Positions 45,737 through 56,983 of a stretch of 64,000 bases of DNA are shown here, one piece after another. Both the position numbers and the translations under genes were made by a program. Source of the stretch: Coniferiporia sulphurascens (lineage: Eukaryota; Basidiomycota; Agaricomycetes; Hymenochaetales; Hymenochaetaceae); contig NBBA01000006.1 of assembly GCA_002794785.1 (NCBI GenBank), forward strand, positions 1,922,001 to 1,986,000, read 5' to 3'. How positions within the stretch are numbered: position 1 is the stretch's first letter; every line of letters starts with the position of its first letter. The notes under the pieces were generated by a model. It was not told the origin of the DNA. It did no database searches and saw nothing but the letters and a program-made list of their open reading frames with translations.

Positions 45737-47891
45737 TCACCCCCCACGCATCGACCCCAACCCCGGACGCAGCCGCGACGCCGACCCATTCTCATACCCA
45801 GCATAAAACGACCTCCCGTCCTCGCCCTCGTCCTCGCCCTCCTGTTCCTCCACGTTCTCGAGACCCCACACCGGAGAGTCCCCCCCTCCCCCTCCCTCGT
45901 CTTCGCCATCGCCCTCACCGCCATACGCACGCCCCACACCCGCGCCCAGTTTCGTCGAGCCCGGAGACGCAGGGGACGTGACGAGCTCGAACGTATCCGT
46001 CGCCGGGCTAAGGCTCCCCGCGCCAGAGCCAAAGCCGGTGTTGATCCCGATACCGATTCCGGTGCCAGAACGCCTAGTATAGGAATGGCGAAACGAGAAA
46101 TACGCATTGGTATCCCGACTCGTTCCTTCCCCAGCTCGAGATCCAAGGTAGCGTTGTTGATCGTCATTAATATTGCTAGCTACGCCCCCGCCCCCGGTCC
46201 CGGTCCCGCCGGGTCCACCGCCGCTCGCGAAGAGCAGGTTATTCGTATACGCACCGCGGATATGCAACAGTACGCGCGTGCAGAATATACTATGGAACAC
46301 GCGTTGTGTGCTGTTTTCACGAAGACAAAAGAAGGTATGTTCAGTTGGCGAAGAGGCGAAGGAAGAAAAGAGAAGAGAAGAGAAGAGAAAGGAGACGAAC
46401 ACGATGAACATGTTATGCAGCTCGACCTGGAAGAGGGGGGGGGGTCATGATTATAAGGTTTAGACGACGTGGAGATAAGTACGTACGGGTGCAAGGAGGA
46501 TAGTACACAGGTTGATGACAGATGTTACTACAATGTAACGTCAATTAATAAACGCCAGAAACAGGTAGCAGGACGTACTAAAGATATAAACGAAATAGAC
46601 GACACCGTCGTTGAGCATGCGGACCATAAGGGAGTTCCTCGAGTGCTTGACTATGGCAAAGTAAGTCAGCCCGCGACTGGTAACAAGGAGCAAGGGGAAT
46701 AAACGAACAGTACTCGAGTGCCTTGATGACGAGCAAGACGAGCATGGCAGTCTCGAGTACAATAACGGCGATAAAGTCGACATATACGAATCGGTTAGCG
46801 AATTGCAAGAGACAGCCACCGATGGAAGACGTGAAGAGCGTGACATCTAGAAGTTCAAAAGTCAGAGCTAGAGCCAGGTAAAATAATATATATACTCGTC
46901 ACGCACAGGAGACACCGCCAAGGTACCGCCTGAGGACGTAAATATCCAAAGAGAGAGCAGCGACGATGAGCAGGACAAGCGCCACAGTGACGGATCTCCG
47001 ACGGGCCCAGACAGCCCACGTGCGCATCGCAAGAATAACTGCATTCGGACATGTCAGGGTTCGGCAATTAAACCATGAAAGAACCGCTTACGGACTTTGA
47101 GCGACGACAAACCCAAACGCGGTCGTCCCTGTAACGGTCAATTCGTTATACCGATACTACCCCGAACATGTCTACTACGCACCTCCGAGCGTCTGGAAAG
47201 TAACCACGCACGTCTACGAACAATAATCAGCACCTCTCTACCATCCAAAGACCAAAAACTCACCTTTGCGTCTCTCCCAAATACAAGAACTACGAAAACC
47301 CATTAATATTAGCAACCCAACCCACCAACGACACCATCGACACGCACCATAAATCAACAGCGCCGGATCGATAAACACCAAGTACCGATTCAAGATATAC
47401 AACACTTTCGGCCAGCTCCACCTAGACGGCCACACCAGCGCGACCTACACCACGGGGGAAGGGGGGTTCAGCTATCACACGATTCTTGATCACGTGCCAG
47501 TGTGGTACTCTACCTCCTCGTCAATCGTAAGTGTCCAGTCGTACACCTGCGTTCGTCAACTTAGCGTATCCCGGCCAAGCGAAATATGAAGGAACGTACC
47601 AGCACCGCAGCGGAAGCCACTGTATGCACAGGTCAGCCTCCATTCAGCCACTCGCGTACATGTACCTCTCAACTCACCAGCGACGTACTGCACCACCGTG
47701 ACAAGCAAAGAGTCAGCAATCCAACAATGATCGAATGATAGCCATGCATCGCAATTAATCGCAATACCATTACAATTACACACCTTGGCCACGCTTAAAT
47801 ACAAATAAGTCTGCGCCAGCGTCTGTGCCTCCTGCGCCAAAGCCTGAGCCTGCGCCTGCGAAGCACTAGCACCCGTAGGCACCCCGTCCAT
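45737..47891 (-). CDS. DUF6533-type multi-pass membrane protein
   Basis: Predicted 423 aa from 12 exons: 47891-47784, 47687-47678, 47619-47600, 47546-47514, 47444-47348, 47289-47264, 47192-47183, 47128-47096, 47038-46907, 46846-46709, 46650-46579, 46527-46509 and 46310-45737 (13 blocks; phases agree throughout). The N-terminal DUF6533 region reads ASAAVLVYDWTLTIDEEV, WPSRWSWPKVLYILNRYLVFID. Later hydrophobic segments: FGFVVAQIILAMRTWAVWARRR, ALVLLIVAALSLDIYVL, FIAVIVLETAMLVLLVIKALEYFKHSR, GVVYFVYIF. A conserved FHSIFCTRVLLHIRG precedes an acidic, Gly-rich tail. This family is expanded in Agaricomycetes and of unknown function. Several exons are 10-33 nt, so borders in the middle are less certain. 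Confidence 0.72.
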
Positions 47892-48533
47892 CACACTAAT
47901 CAGACTACTGCTGAGCGCAGCGACAGCGTGGCGATGGCGATGTGGGATTCCGAAGCAAGTGAGCAGAGGAACAGAGAGGGGGGTGGGAAACTGGGCAACG
48001 AACGGAGCACAGCTAGCAACGGACGGACGCCGTCCGTGGTATCCCGCACTACTAATAGTCTAATCCCGGGGGGTTACCAAGCGGCCGCTCTCCATTCCAC
48101 CCTTTTCCCATTCCCTGCCCTTCTTTTCTTTTTAGTACTTAGTACAGCTCTGGGGAAAGCGTCGGCGCATCACTAGACCGGTTACTACAAACAAAAACAG
48201 GAAATCGAAATCGGCGCCGGAAGGGAACTGAGACAAAACACCGAGATGCATATGCACAGCCCTTTTTTTTTCTTTTCTTTTTTTAATCACGGTTCGCGGT
48301 CCACATGGGTTGGGAAGGCAGGAAGCGGGAGGACCTTTTAAGCATCCCGCGCTCAAATCATATGCAGATCTCATCGTCTGATTACATTAGCTAAAAGTAG
48401 GCTGCTAACACGACCTACGTCCATGATCCCCGGCCCATATGATAGTGATATAGTGCCAGCAAGGGCGCCCGCTCTGAGAGAAATTTGAAGGAAGTCAAGA
48501 ACCACAACGAATACTATAGCACTACTCACAACT
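47892..48533. other. Intergenic, nothing recognised
   Basis: Upstream region of the DUF6533 gene and trailer of the TMEM19-like gene. Only short pyrimidine runs are seen (TTTTTTTTTCTTTTC near 48265). Confidence 0.5.
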
Positions 48534-49796
48534 CTATGCGAGATACCGCGCTGTCGCGAACGCAGTGATAATTGACGATACAAGGTTCACCTAGCACACA
48601 ATACGCAAAAATACGCCTCTTTTAGTATTTTTGTATTACAGGCCCACAGGGACGGGGAAGCTTTCTCGAGGTACGAACAATGGGACCGTACCTGGTTGTT
48701 AGTGAGCAAATTTAGGCCGCTGACTATTTTAATGTCTGCGGGCGCGGAGACGACCGTGTCATCTTGCAAGACACGCTTCGTCGCGTTCGAATACCGCGTC
48801 CGCTGGATCGTTGCACCCATGAGCGAGTCGATCTGCATCCCCGCATCACATCACCGAATAGAAGAAAGAATAGAAGAAAGAATATAATAGAATAGAAAAT
48901 CAGCCACCTTGGTTCCCCAAATCACAATATCACAAGGGAAGAAAACCCAAGAGCTAAATCTTAAACTAAGAAAGAAAAAACGCACCAGCGAGCCAAAGAC
49001 CCCGGCGATCACGCCTTTGACCACGAGCTCTCCCAGAAGCTCAGGCCAGGCGAGTCGGCAAGCAGCGTTTTCAACGAGAAGCGACAGCGCCATGGTGGTG
49101 CCCATGATAAGACCACCCGCGGCCGAGGCGGCGGTGCCGAGAGCTGAAATACCGCCGTTCGTGCCCGGGGGAACGCGCTTGAAGGAAGTGATAAGCACTG
49201 GGGGCGCGTTGGCGAGGATACCTAGTTCTGATGCGAGCGTATCGCCGAGGCAGCATGCGAAGTGTCTGAGCGGTGAGAAGTGAGATGCAAGCATGCGAAG
49301 GAGAACAGAAATTCGTCGAGCTAGAAGGACTAGAGACGTACCCGAGCGCTACGAACAGCAACCACCGACTCCAGCCGTGCCCGCGGTCCAGCGATAGCGG
49401 ACACCACTCACCGCCGGCGTACGGCTCTCCCTGCCTTCCAAGCGCCGGTGGTAGCACACCAGCGACGTACGATGTCGGGTCGAACATCCCCGTCCACAGC
49501 ACACACGCACCGAACGCAGCGAACGAATTACAAAAGACCTGCGTGGCAGTCCGGTACCCAGCTTCTGTGTGCCCTTCCTCCCGCGCAGCTTTAATGTTTT
49601 TGCCGACTTTTGTAGCGCGCGAGCCGACGAGGTAGAAGACGAGGAGAGAGACCCCGAATGTGTGAATAAGCGGGGAGAGCATGAGTGACCCGACGAGGAA
49701 GGCGGCGAGTGCGCCGGAGGGCGAGAGAGATTTTTTGCGCAGCCCGTGTGCGGCGAGCGCTGTCGCGAGGAGGAGGGGGACGAGCGGTACGTGCAT
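48534..49796 (-). CDS. TMEM19-like integral membrane protein (DUF92)
   Basis: Predicted 310 aa from four exons: 49796-49342, 49265-48986, 48832-48692 and 48590-48534, in frame. Several hydrophobic helices occur (PLVPLLLATALAAHGL, LIHTFGVSLLVFYLVGS, QVFCNSFAAFGACVLW). Family motifs include GSRATKVGKNIKA, HFACCLGDTLASELGIL, NGGISALGTAASAAGG and LIDSLMGATIQ-type IDSLMGATIQRT. The DUF92 family includes human TMEM19 and plant VTE6 (phytyl-phosphate kinase), so a prenyl- or lipid-phosphate role is conceivable but unproven in fungi. It is divergent from GPN1 with only 83 bp between start codons. Confidence 0.87.
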
Positions 49797-49879
49797 GATG
49801 GTGGCGGAGGAGGTCAAGGCGCGCGCGCGTGTCGAATATTTTTGGTTATTTCTTCCTCCTACTCCGACGGGCACGCAAC
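49797..49879. promoter_or_regulatory. Compact bidirectional promoter between TMEM19-like and GPN1 genes
   Basis: Only 83 bp separate the two start codons. The interval is CG-rich on one side (GCGCGCGCGTG) and T-rich on the other (TTTTTGGTTATTTCTTCC). 5' UTRs must be very short or overlapping. Shared regulation is inferred from distance alone. Confidence 0.6.
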
Positions 49880-51485
49880 ATGTCCGCACCGACAGCCTCA
49901 AGCTCAGCGTCGGCCTCAACGGCGCCGCCGCCGCCCTCTAGCCCCGCGTCCAAACTGCCAGTCGTCATCATCACGATCGGCATGGCGGGCTCGGGGAAGA
50001 CGACGTTCGTGCAGCGCATGAACTCACATCTGCACGCCCTCGACCCGCCCGCCCCGCCATACATCCTGAACCTCGACCCCGCCGTCACGAGCACGCCGTT
50101 CGACACCAACATCGATATCCGCGATACAGTCAATTATAAGGAGATCATGAAACAGTGCGCATCTTCTCTCCTTCTCTGCCGCCCCTCGCGCTTAACGTTC
50201 GAGTAACGAGTACAGGTACAACCTCGGCCCGAACGGCGGGATCCTCACCGCGCTCAACCTCTTCACCACCAAGTTCGACCAAGTCCTCGGGCTCGTCGAA
50301 AAGCGTGCAGACACACTCGAGTTCGTCGTAAAAAAAATCATTCCGTTCAATAGCATATATGCGAACCTTTCGTCATCAGTCATGTTATCCTCGACACCCC
50401 CGGACAAATCGAAATTTTTACCTGGTCGGCGTCGGGTGCGATCATCACCGACGCCGTCGCCTCGACATTCCCGACCGTCATAGCCTACATCATCGACACG
50501 CCGCGCACAGTCGCCCCCGCCACGTTCATGTCCAACATGCTCTACGCATGCAGGTGCGTCCCGTCGTGACCCCACCCCCACACACACTCGCTAACAAAAA
50601 CACCCAGTATCCTCTACAAAACAAAGCTCCCCTTCATCCTCGTATTCAACAAAACAGACGCACAGCCGCACGAGTTCGCGCTCGAGTGGATGCAGGACTT
50701 CGAGGCGTTCCAAGCCGCACTCGCTAGCCATGGCGGCTCGCGGGACGCCGAGGGCGAGCCAACGTACATGAACAGCCTCATGAACAGCATGTCGCTCGTC
50801 CTCGACGAGTTCTACAAGCATCTGAAGGTACGAGGTTCCGATCACAGCCGTCTTGCAGTTACTGATCAAAGCACGGCATTTAAAAAAAAATTACTAATTC
50901 AGGCCGTGGGCGTCTCGTCCCTCACGGGCGCAGGGATGAAGGAGTTCTTCGAAGCAGTCGAGGCTTCGCGCGACGAATACGAAAAGTAACTTCCCTCCCT
51001 CCTCCCCCCCCTTTCCCTATCTCTCTTGAGGTAACTAAGTTGCTATCCCTACACCTCGCAGGGACTACCTCCCCGAACTCGCGCGCGTACGCGCTACGAA
51101 AGAGGCGCGTCTCGAAGCCGCAAAGGCCGACTCCATGTGCCGCATGATGGCCGACCTCGAGGTCGACCGGAAGCGCAACCCCGCCGCGTTCGCGAACGAC
51201 CGCTGGGAGGACAACGCCGACGCCAACGCCGACGCGGACGCTGAATACGAAGACAACGAAGACGAAGACGTGGATGCGGACGATGCGGACATGATCGATA
51301 GGAGTGCGTTGGCTGGTTTTTTTCGCTCGACTTCCGTGATCTAGGCTAAACTGACTACTTACTACTTTCGTGCTGTAGGCGAGGAGCGTGGGCCGGAGAT
51401 GGGGGAGTACATTGACCTGACGCAGGTGCGGCCTGCACGGCCGTCCGATAGCGACCTCCACATCAGGTGGAAGCGGCCTGGCTAA
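49880..51485 (+). CDS. GPN1: GPN-loop GTPase 1 (Npa3/XAB1 homologue)
   Basis: An essential GTPase family that assists RNA polymerase II assembly and nuclear import. Seven exons (49880-50154, 50216-50320, 50380-50553, 50608-50827, 50903-50985, 51062-51303, 51379-51485) give 401 aa. P-loop GMAGSGKT at residues 34-41; switch-type [21 protein letters not shown]; the signature GPN motif (LGPNGG) at 96-98; [27 protein letters not shown] guanine-specificity motif; SSLTGAGM. The C-terminal tail is acidic ([11 protein letters not shown]) and ends [12 protein letters not shown]. The N-terminal 27 residues are Ser/Ala/Pro-rich. Its last exons and trailer exist as an inverted extra copy at 16424-16946. 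Confidence 0.95.
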
Positions 51486-52164
51486 GTGAGCAATACCGTG
51501 ACAATACCAGCCGACCGACGACAGCGAGTGCACACAGGCGCACTAGTACTGTCCCTCCAAGTAGATTTAAAAATGACACTAGCATTATATCGCACACCAC
51601 ACGCTTCGCTTCAAAAAACGATATTGTAACAGTAGTAGTAGTAGTAGTTGTACAGTACATCCCTATACGAAGAACGAAGATCTATCCAAAAGCAAAATAA
51701 AACACATACAGTGTAGTCCGCCTCCTTTGCACACCACTGCTCCTTTGCACAGTACACGTTTTCCACATCAATTCTCAAGATCTTGTTGTGAAAATATTTG
51801 TGCTTGTTAACTAGGACTAGGACTATCTGAATACAAAAAAAGAGAAGCAGGGTAAAAGTTTGGGAATTGCAAGGAACAAAATTGTGCCGAAAGTCGGCAT
51901 CTCTTCATTATTTCATAATGGTGTTCAGTCATCTATGGTCCAATTTAGTAGACAAGTACAACCATAAATTGGACTGGAGTACAATAGGTGTTAGGGCAAC
52001 ACTATACACCAACACAGCACACAGGTTCTACCAGTGAAATGACTTAGGAGAGGGATATGCAAGTTGACAAGGAGGGATCACACAGAGATAGTGGATATCC
52101 TAAGAGAACTCAACTGAGTTCCCCAGGTCTGCATTGGCTGCTACTTATACACATTTGACTACTT
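51486..52164. other. Intergenic, nothing recognised
   Basis: GPN1 trailer to about 51716 (shared with the copy at 16.4 kb, including a TAG/CTA triplet run), then AT-rich sequence without supported genes. Confidence 0.5.
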
Positions 52165-52169
52165 AAGGG

Positions 52170-52730
52170 TGTTACAATTTTCCTTACTTTCTCCTTATTG
52201 CACTGACTCATTTCCTATTTGTCATCACCAGTCAGCGCAACTCCCCCATTTCTCTTCCTTACTCATCCTTATTTGCTTTACACCATAAGACACCATGATG
52301 TTGCCATATTGCACCATCATGACGTGCTTTGCTTACTGATACCTTCACCTGTGTTACCAAGACCTTCCTTGGGTTTCCATGACCTTCCATAGCCATGTAA
52401 ACAACCTTATACATGACCCTACAGTAGCAAACACATAGAGTAGCATATAAGCATGTAACATTGGTAGCACAAGTCCTAAGCTTGTGCTCTTTGTTCATAC
52501 AAGCCCATTATATGCACCTCAGTGCCTTCTGTGTGCTCTACCTCATCATCTGGCACTTCGTTGTAACCTGACTCTTCTAAGAAGACCTTCAGCCCCTTCT
52601 TGACGATCAGGAAGCCCCCACCATCGATCTCCTCCATTACCAGCATCTAGGAAGCCCTGTTGCTGTCACCATGAGCCTTGATGATCAGGAAGCCCTGATG
52701 TTGATCACCGCGTAACTGTTGGGCTTAATG
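52170..52730 (+). mobile_element. Solo LTR, family G1 (copy C)
   Basis: 561 bp from TGTTACAATT to GCTTAATG, with AAGGG on both sides (52165-52169 and 52731-52735). The last three bases deviate from the usual ACA. Blocks shared with copies A and B in reverse orientation include TAAGCTTGTGCTCTTTGTTC and ATCAGGAAGCCC. Confidence 0.85.
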
Positions 52731-52744
52731 AAGGGCAGGTCAAA

Positions 52745-53156
52745 TGTTACAAATTTCCCTTACTCATCACCTTTATCAGCATTAGTCATCTCCGCTGACT
52801 AATCCACTTTGTACACTGACTGATCCTAGCTCCATGATCAGTCAAACTCTTCTACTATCTTCCATCCCTTTCCATGCTGACTGATCCTTGTCTTCGCTCA
52901 GTCAGCCTTCCACCTTGTTCCATAGGGTTCTATGCATGTATATAAGGACTCACTTTCAGAACACTAAGCCTTAAGCTTGTGCTCTTCATTCAATAGAGCC
53001 TACTCATTCACTATCTCCTCTGCAGGATATTAAGTCAACAGTCTACTAGTCCTTGGGGAAACCCTTGCTCAATTATCATCTCATCTCTATCTCATATTGC
53101 TTGGTCAATCCTTGTCGATCGCTTAATTAAGCCTTACCTAATCAGTAGGCTTAACA
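52745..53156 (+). mobile_element. Solo LTR, family G2 (412 bp)
   Basis: Starts TGTTACAAATTTCCC and ends GTAGGCTTAACA, flanked by TCAAA on both sides (52740-52744 and 53157-53161). A TATATAAGGACTC box and an AAGCTTGTGCTCTTCATTC block mirror the organisation of family G1, so G2 is a related, shorter LTR. It inserted only 14 bp from the end of G1 copy C. Confidence 0.85.
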
Positions 53157-53161
53157 TCAAA

Positions 53162-53687
53162 TCTATAATAAACTACCAATCAGAAGCACAAAACAGTCAT
53201 GATGCCATTACTACATAATATGTTGCCATACTGATGCAATATGGTGTCATTGCTCTAGAACCTTCTACTGTGATGTCATAGATCTAGAACTATCTGTGCC
53301 TGCTTACTACTGATCAGACAAAGCATACCTAATGACTAATCCATCATTATATAATAAAAGATGAAATATGAATTGAAAAATGTATATATCATAACAATAG
53401 GTATCATAACTACAGTCAAACTTCCCATATGGTATCCTCTTCCCACATCCCTTCTTGATCTCTTACCACCACCATTTCATACTCTACTGCCAATGTGCAA
53501 CAGAGTGGAGCTCTGGTGTTTTAGAGGGGGGGTCCATCTAAGGGAGGGGGTCTAAGTGGTTTGCAGACACTACCCCAACCATACCCCTATGGGCAACTGT
53601 AGGGGGGGCTACAACATTAATGCCTGCAGTGGGGAGTCTAGGGCAAGGGGGACATCCAGTTCCCTGTTGTTGCCCCCTGCTGCCTCT
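53162..53687. other. Intergenic, nothing recognised
   Basis: AT-rich and then G/C-run-rich sequence with no coding resemblance. Confidence 0.45.
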
Positions 53688-53692
53688 GCCCC

Positions 53693-53946
53693 TTTTAGAA
53701 GTTGAATGGGTTGTAGATGTTAAGTAGTGGTGTGTTATCACACAGTGGGGGAAAGGATATTCAATGTATATCTTGTAGGCTCACTGGCCCTTCCTTTATA
53801 CTAGTACTGTGGTAACTTATTAACTAATCCTTTAAGTTTATCCTTATAAGTTTTACTGTGGCTCTTTAGCTGGGAGTGAGTAATGTGACTTGATCATGCT
53901 TTATCACATCATTGTGATGTGATATGATTTGTAATAAGATTTAAGA
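53693..53946 (-). mobile_element. COP-A solo LTR
   Basis: 254 bp from TTTTAGAAGTTG to AGATTTAAGA with GCCCC on both sides (53688-53692 and 53947-53951). It matches the LTRs at 10972-11223 and 56730-56983 and fixes their borders. Confidence 0.88.
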
Positions 53947-54135
53947 GCCCCTAACAAGGGTGGACCCTGCTGGTGGTCATGTGGATGAGTAAGTCCTTGG
54001 CTTTCTCACACCAAGAACAGCTGACTGCCATCATGTGGTGGCAATGCCAGTCTGGAGCATCTATTGCTGGCCCAGTGGCAAGTGCTTGTACCCTATATTT
54101 GACTGGAGGCACCTCAGGAGATATGTTGCAATGTA

Positions 54136-55719
54136 CAGTGACTCAAAAAACTGTTGCAATGTTTTGTGAGTCTGGAGTAAACAGCCTATATCTCAACAAC
54201 TGGGGCATGTAAATAAAACATAAAATGACTCCTGGAAAGCCCTATATTTCAGCTTTCCAGTGATATATAATATACAGCATAAATCGAAGAAATGGGGTAG
54301 CTATGGACCACTCAATCAGGACATAACATTGCAACAGTTTTTTGGCCTGCAGAAATGAAACATTAGAATACTCTATGTCTCCATTTTTTCATAAACAACT
54401 TTCTTGGAAACAAATGCTGGATGGAACAGTAGGCCATATGCATAGTTTGGAATACTTTCCATGGGCAGAAGCCATCTTCATAAAAAATAAATCCCATTCT
54501 GCTGTGTGAAAAATGCACATCCTCATCTTTCTCAATGCTGGACAATCCCCCCTCAAGATTGCATTGTTTATTGGTGTAATACATAGTATTATATCCAGGC
54601 CTTACTCTATGAATGTCACTGACCTTGAAAATGCCACTGGCAGTTGACCATCAAGGGTGTTACCTGCAAAAGTTCAATACCATCACCACTTTAAGTATAA
54701 TGTACAAGGCTATCCTGGAGTTTTTCTTCACTAACCTCACTGCAGAGCTTCCCATACATCCTACCAACATCCTTGCAAGAAAGATACAGTGAAAGGAAGG
54801 CTGCAGTGAGTCAGAGAAAGCCCATACTGTCTACACAGTGTCAGAAGGAGTGGCTGGACTTTGAAGTAACACACAAAGGCTAGTCATGGAGGACTGGGAA
54901 GAGATATCATGGTCAGGATAGACCATTACTGGTCACCCAAGGTCAGATGTGGGGGAAAAGGCCTGGAAAAAGAGTTGAACAGGCTTCTCTGATAGGCCAA
55001 TGGAGAAAACACTCAAGATTGGAGGCAGATCAGCCACAATACAGGGCTTTATGTTATGGGAATGGACTGAAACTACTTGCAAGGATGTTGGTAGGATGTA
55101 TGGGAAGCTCTGCAGTGAGGTTAGTGAAGAAAAACTCCAGGATAGCCTTGTACATTATACTTAAAGTGGTGATGGTATTGAACTTTTGCAGGTAACACCC
55201 TTGATGGTCAACTGCCAGTGGCATTTTCAAGGTCAGTGACATTCATAGAGTAAGGCCTGGATATAATACTATGTATTACACCAATAAACAATGCAATCTT
55301 GAGGGGGGATTGTCCAGCATTGAGAAAGATGAGGATGTGCATTTTTCACACAGCAGAATGGGATTTATTTTTTATGAAGATGGCTTCTGCCCATGGAAAG
55401 TATTCCAAACTATGCATATGGCCTACTGTTCCATCCAGCATTTGTTTCCAAGAAAGTTGTTTATGAAAAAATGGAGACATAGAGTATTCTAATGTTTCAT
55501 TTCTGCAGGCCAAAAAACTGTTGCAATGTTATGTCCTGATTGAGTGGTCCATAGCTACCCCATTTCTTCGATTTATGCTGTATATTATATATCACTGGAA
55601 AGCTGAAATATAGGGCTTTCCAGGAGTCATTTTATGTTTTATTTACATGCCCCAGTTGTTGAGATATAGGCTGTTTACTCCAGACTCACAAAACATTGCA
55701 ACAGTTTTTTGAGTCACTG
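54136..55719. mobile_element. Large inverted-repeat element 1 (mariner-like ends, TA duplication)
   Basis: Two 644-bp arms (54136-54779 and 55076-55719) are near-perfect reverse complements without indels, around a 296-bp spacer. The ends read CAGTGACTCAAAAAACTG, in the style of Tc1/mariner terminal repeats, and TA flanks both sides (54134-54135 and 55720-55721). The identical 73-codon frames in both arms are a by-product of the symmetry. No transposase is present, so this is a non-autonomous foldback form. Confidence 0.8.
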
Positions 55720-55844
55720 TATAATGTGAATCACATTGGATACATTATTTCAGTGGCCAGAATATTGGATATTCATTACCATGTATATCCAATATGCAGA
55801 TCATATGACTAAGTAATTATGTAAATTAAAAATAATCCAGACAT

Positions 55845-55901
55845 GGAGTTGAACCCAGAGCCTTGAAATTACCAAATCAGTACACATTAACCACTTAGCC
55901 A
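55845..55901 (-). other. tRNA-like Pol III A and B boxes (left arm)
   Basis: Exact mirror of the right-arm copy: B box at 55845-55855 and A box at 55891-55901 on the minus strand. The two would transcribe away from each other's outer ends, towards the element borders. Confidence 0.5.
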
Positions 55902-56363
55902 TAAAACCTTTTCATATTCTCTTAAACATAGGTAATATATAGGCTTGCTTAGCGTACTTAGTTACTAATTTTACTAATAGCATTACAACGTGTTTGCTAA
56001 TTACACTACAACGCGTTTGCTAATGACATTACAACATGTTTACTAGTAGAATTAGAACGCGCTTGCTAATTACATTACAATGTTTGCTAATTACACTACA
56101 ACGCGTTTATTGATTACATTACAACGCATTAACTAAGGCATTGTAATGCCATTAGCAAGCGGTTTGTAATTCTATTAGCAAACATTGTAATGTAATTAGC
56201 AAGCGCGTTCTAATTCTACTAGTAAACATGTTGTAATGTCATTAGCAAACGCGTTGTAGTGTAATTAGCAAACACGTTGTAATGCTATTAGTAAAATTAG
56301 TAACTAAGTACGCTAAGCAAGCCTATATATTACCTATGTTTAAGAGAATATGAAAAGGTTTTA

Positions 56364-56420
56364 TGGCTAAGTGGTTAATGTGTACTGATTTGGTAATTTC
56401 AAGGCTCTGGGTTCAACTCC
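56364..56420 (+). other. tRNA-like Pol III A and B boxes (right arm)
   Basis: TGGCTAAGTGG (56364-56374) fits the A-box consensus and GGTTCAACTCC (56410-56420) differs from the B-box consensus at one base; spacing is 35 bp. I could not fold a full cloverleaf with a convincing acceptor stem, so this is a tRNA-derived sequence and not a tRNA gene. Confidence 0.5.
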
Positions 56421-56729
56421 ATGTCTGGATTATTTTTAATTTACATAATTACTTAGTCATATGATCTGCATATTGGATATACATGGTAATGAATATCCAA
56501 TATTCTGGCCACTGAAATAATGTATCCAATGTGATTCACATTATATGTTGCAATGTATCTCCTGTGGTGATCGTTGACTGGTGATGTATGTTTTTCATTG
56601 GCTCACCCACCTTTTGCATTCCGAATCCTCCCCCACCTTCACATGGCACCCCCCCTTTATCATTTATGATATCTGCATCAGGCCTCAGCTCCCACCCCAC
56701 CCATGCTTGTGCTACCTCCCTTTGTACCT

Positions 56730-56983
56730 TTTTAGAAGTTAAGTGGGTTGTAGATGATAGTAGCGGTGTGTTATCACGCAGTGAGGGAAAGGATATTTCA
56801 ATGTATTTCTTGTAGGTTCACTGGCCACTCCTTTATACTAGTACTGTGGTAACTTATTAACTAATCCTTTAAGTTTATCCTTATAAGTTTTACTGTGGCT
56901 CTTTAGCTGGGAGTGGGTATTGTGACTTGATCATGCCTTATCATGTCATTAAGATGTGATGTGATTTGTAATAAGATTTAAAA
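56730..56983 (-). repeat. COP-A 3' LTR (copy 2)
   Basis: 254 bp from TTTTAGAAG to GATTTAAAA. The flank on the outer side is TACCT; the partner duplication cannot be checked because the 5' end of the element is lost. Confidence 0.8.

Larger units (their letters stand above)
55722..56544. mobile_element. Large inverted-repeat element 2 with tRNA-like arms
   Basis: A palindrome of about 823 bp, symmetric about 56132 with no indels in the outer ~330 bp of each arm. The inner part carries degenerate ~24-bp repeats (ACTACAACGCGTTTGCTAAT type). Each arm holds tRNA-like Pol III boxes. A 13-bp direct repeat ATGTTGCAATGTA lies at 54123-54135 and 56545-56557, outside elements 1 and 2, and fits a target duplication of element 2 with element 1 inserted later at its left edge. 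Confidence 0.7.

Noticed and set aside
45659..46450. 263-codon plus-strand frame over the DUF6533 tail
   Set aside because: Pro/Arg-rich shadow of the acidic Gly-rich minus-strand C-terminus.
54363..55492. Identical 73-codon frames at 54363-54584 (minus) and 55271-55492 (plus)
   Set aside because: They are the two arms of a palindrome; codon structure shows no family and length is near chance.
55980..56290. Evenly spaced short repeats resembling a CRISPR array
   Set aside because: Repeats are degenerate ~24-bp tandem units with no unique spacers, inside a eukaryotic palindromic element.
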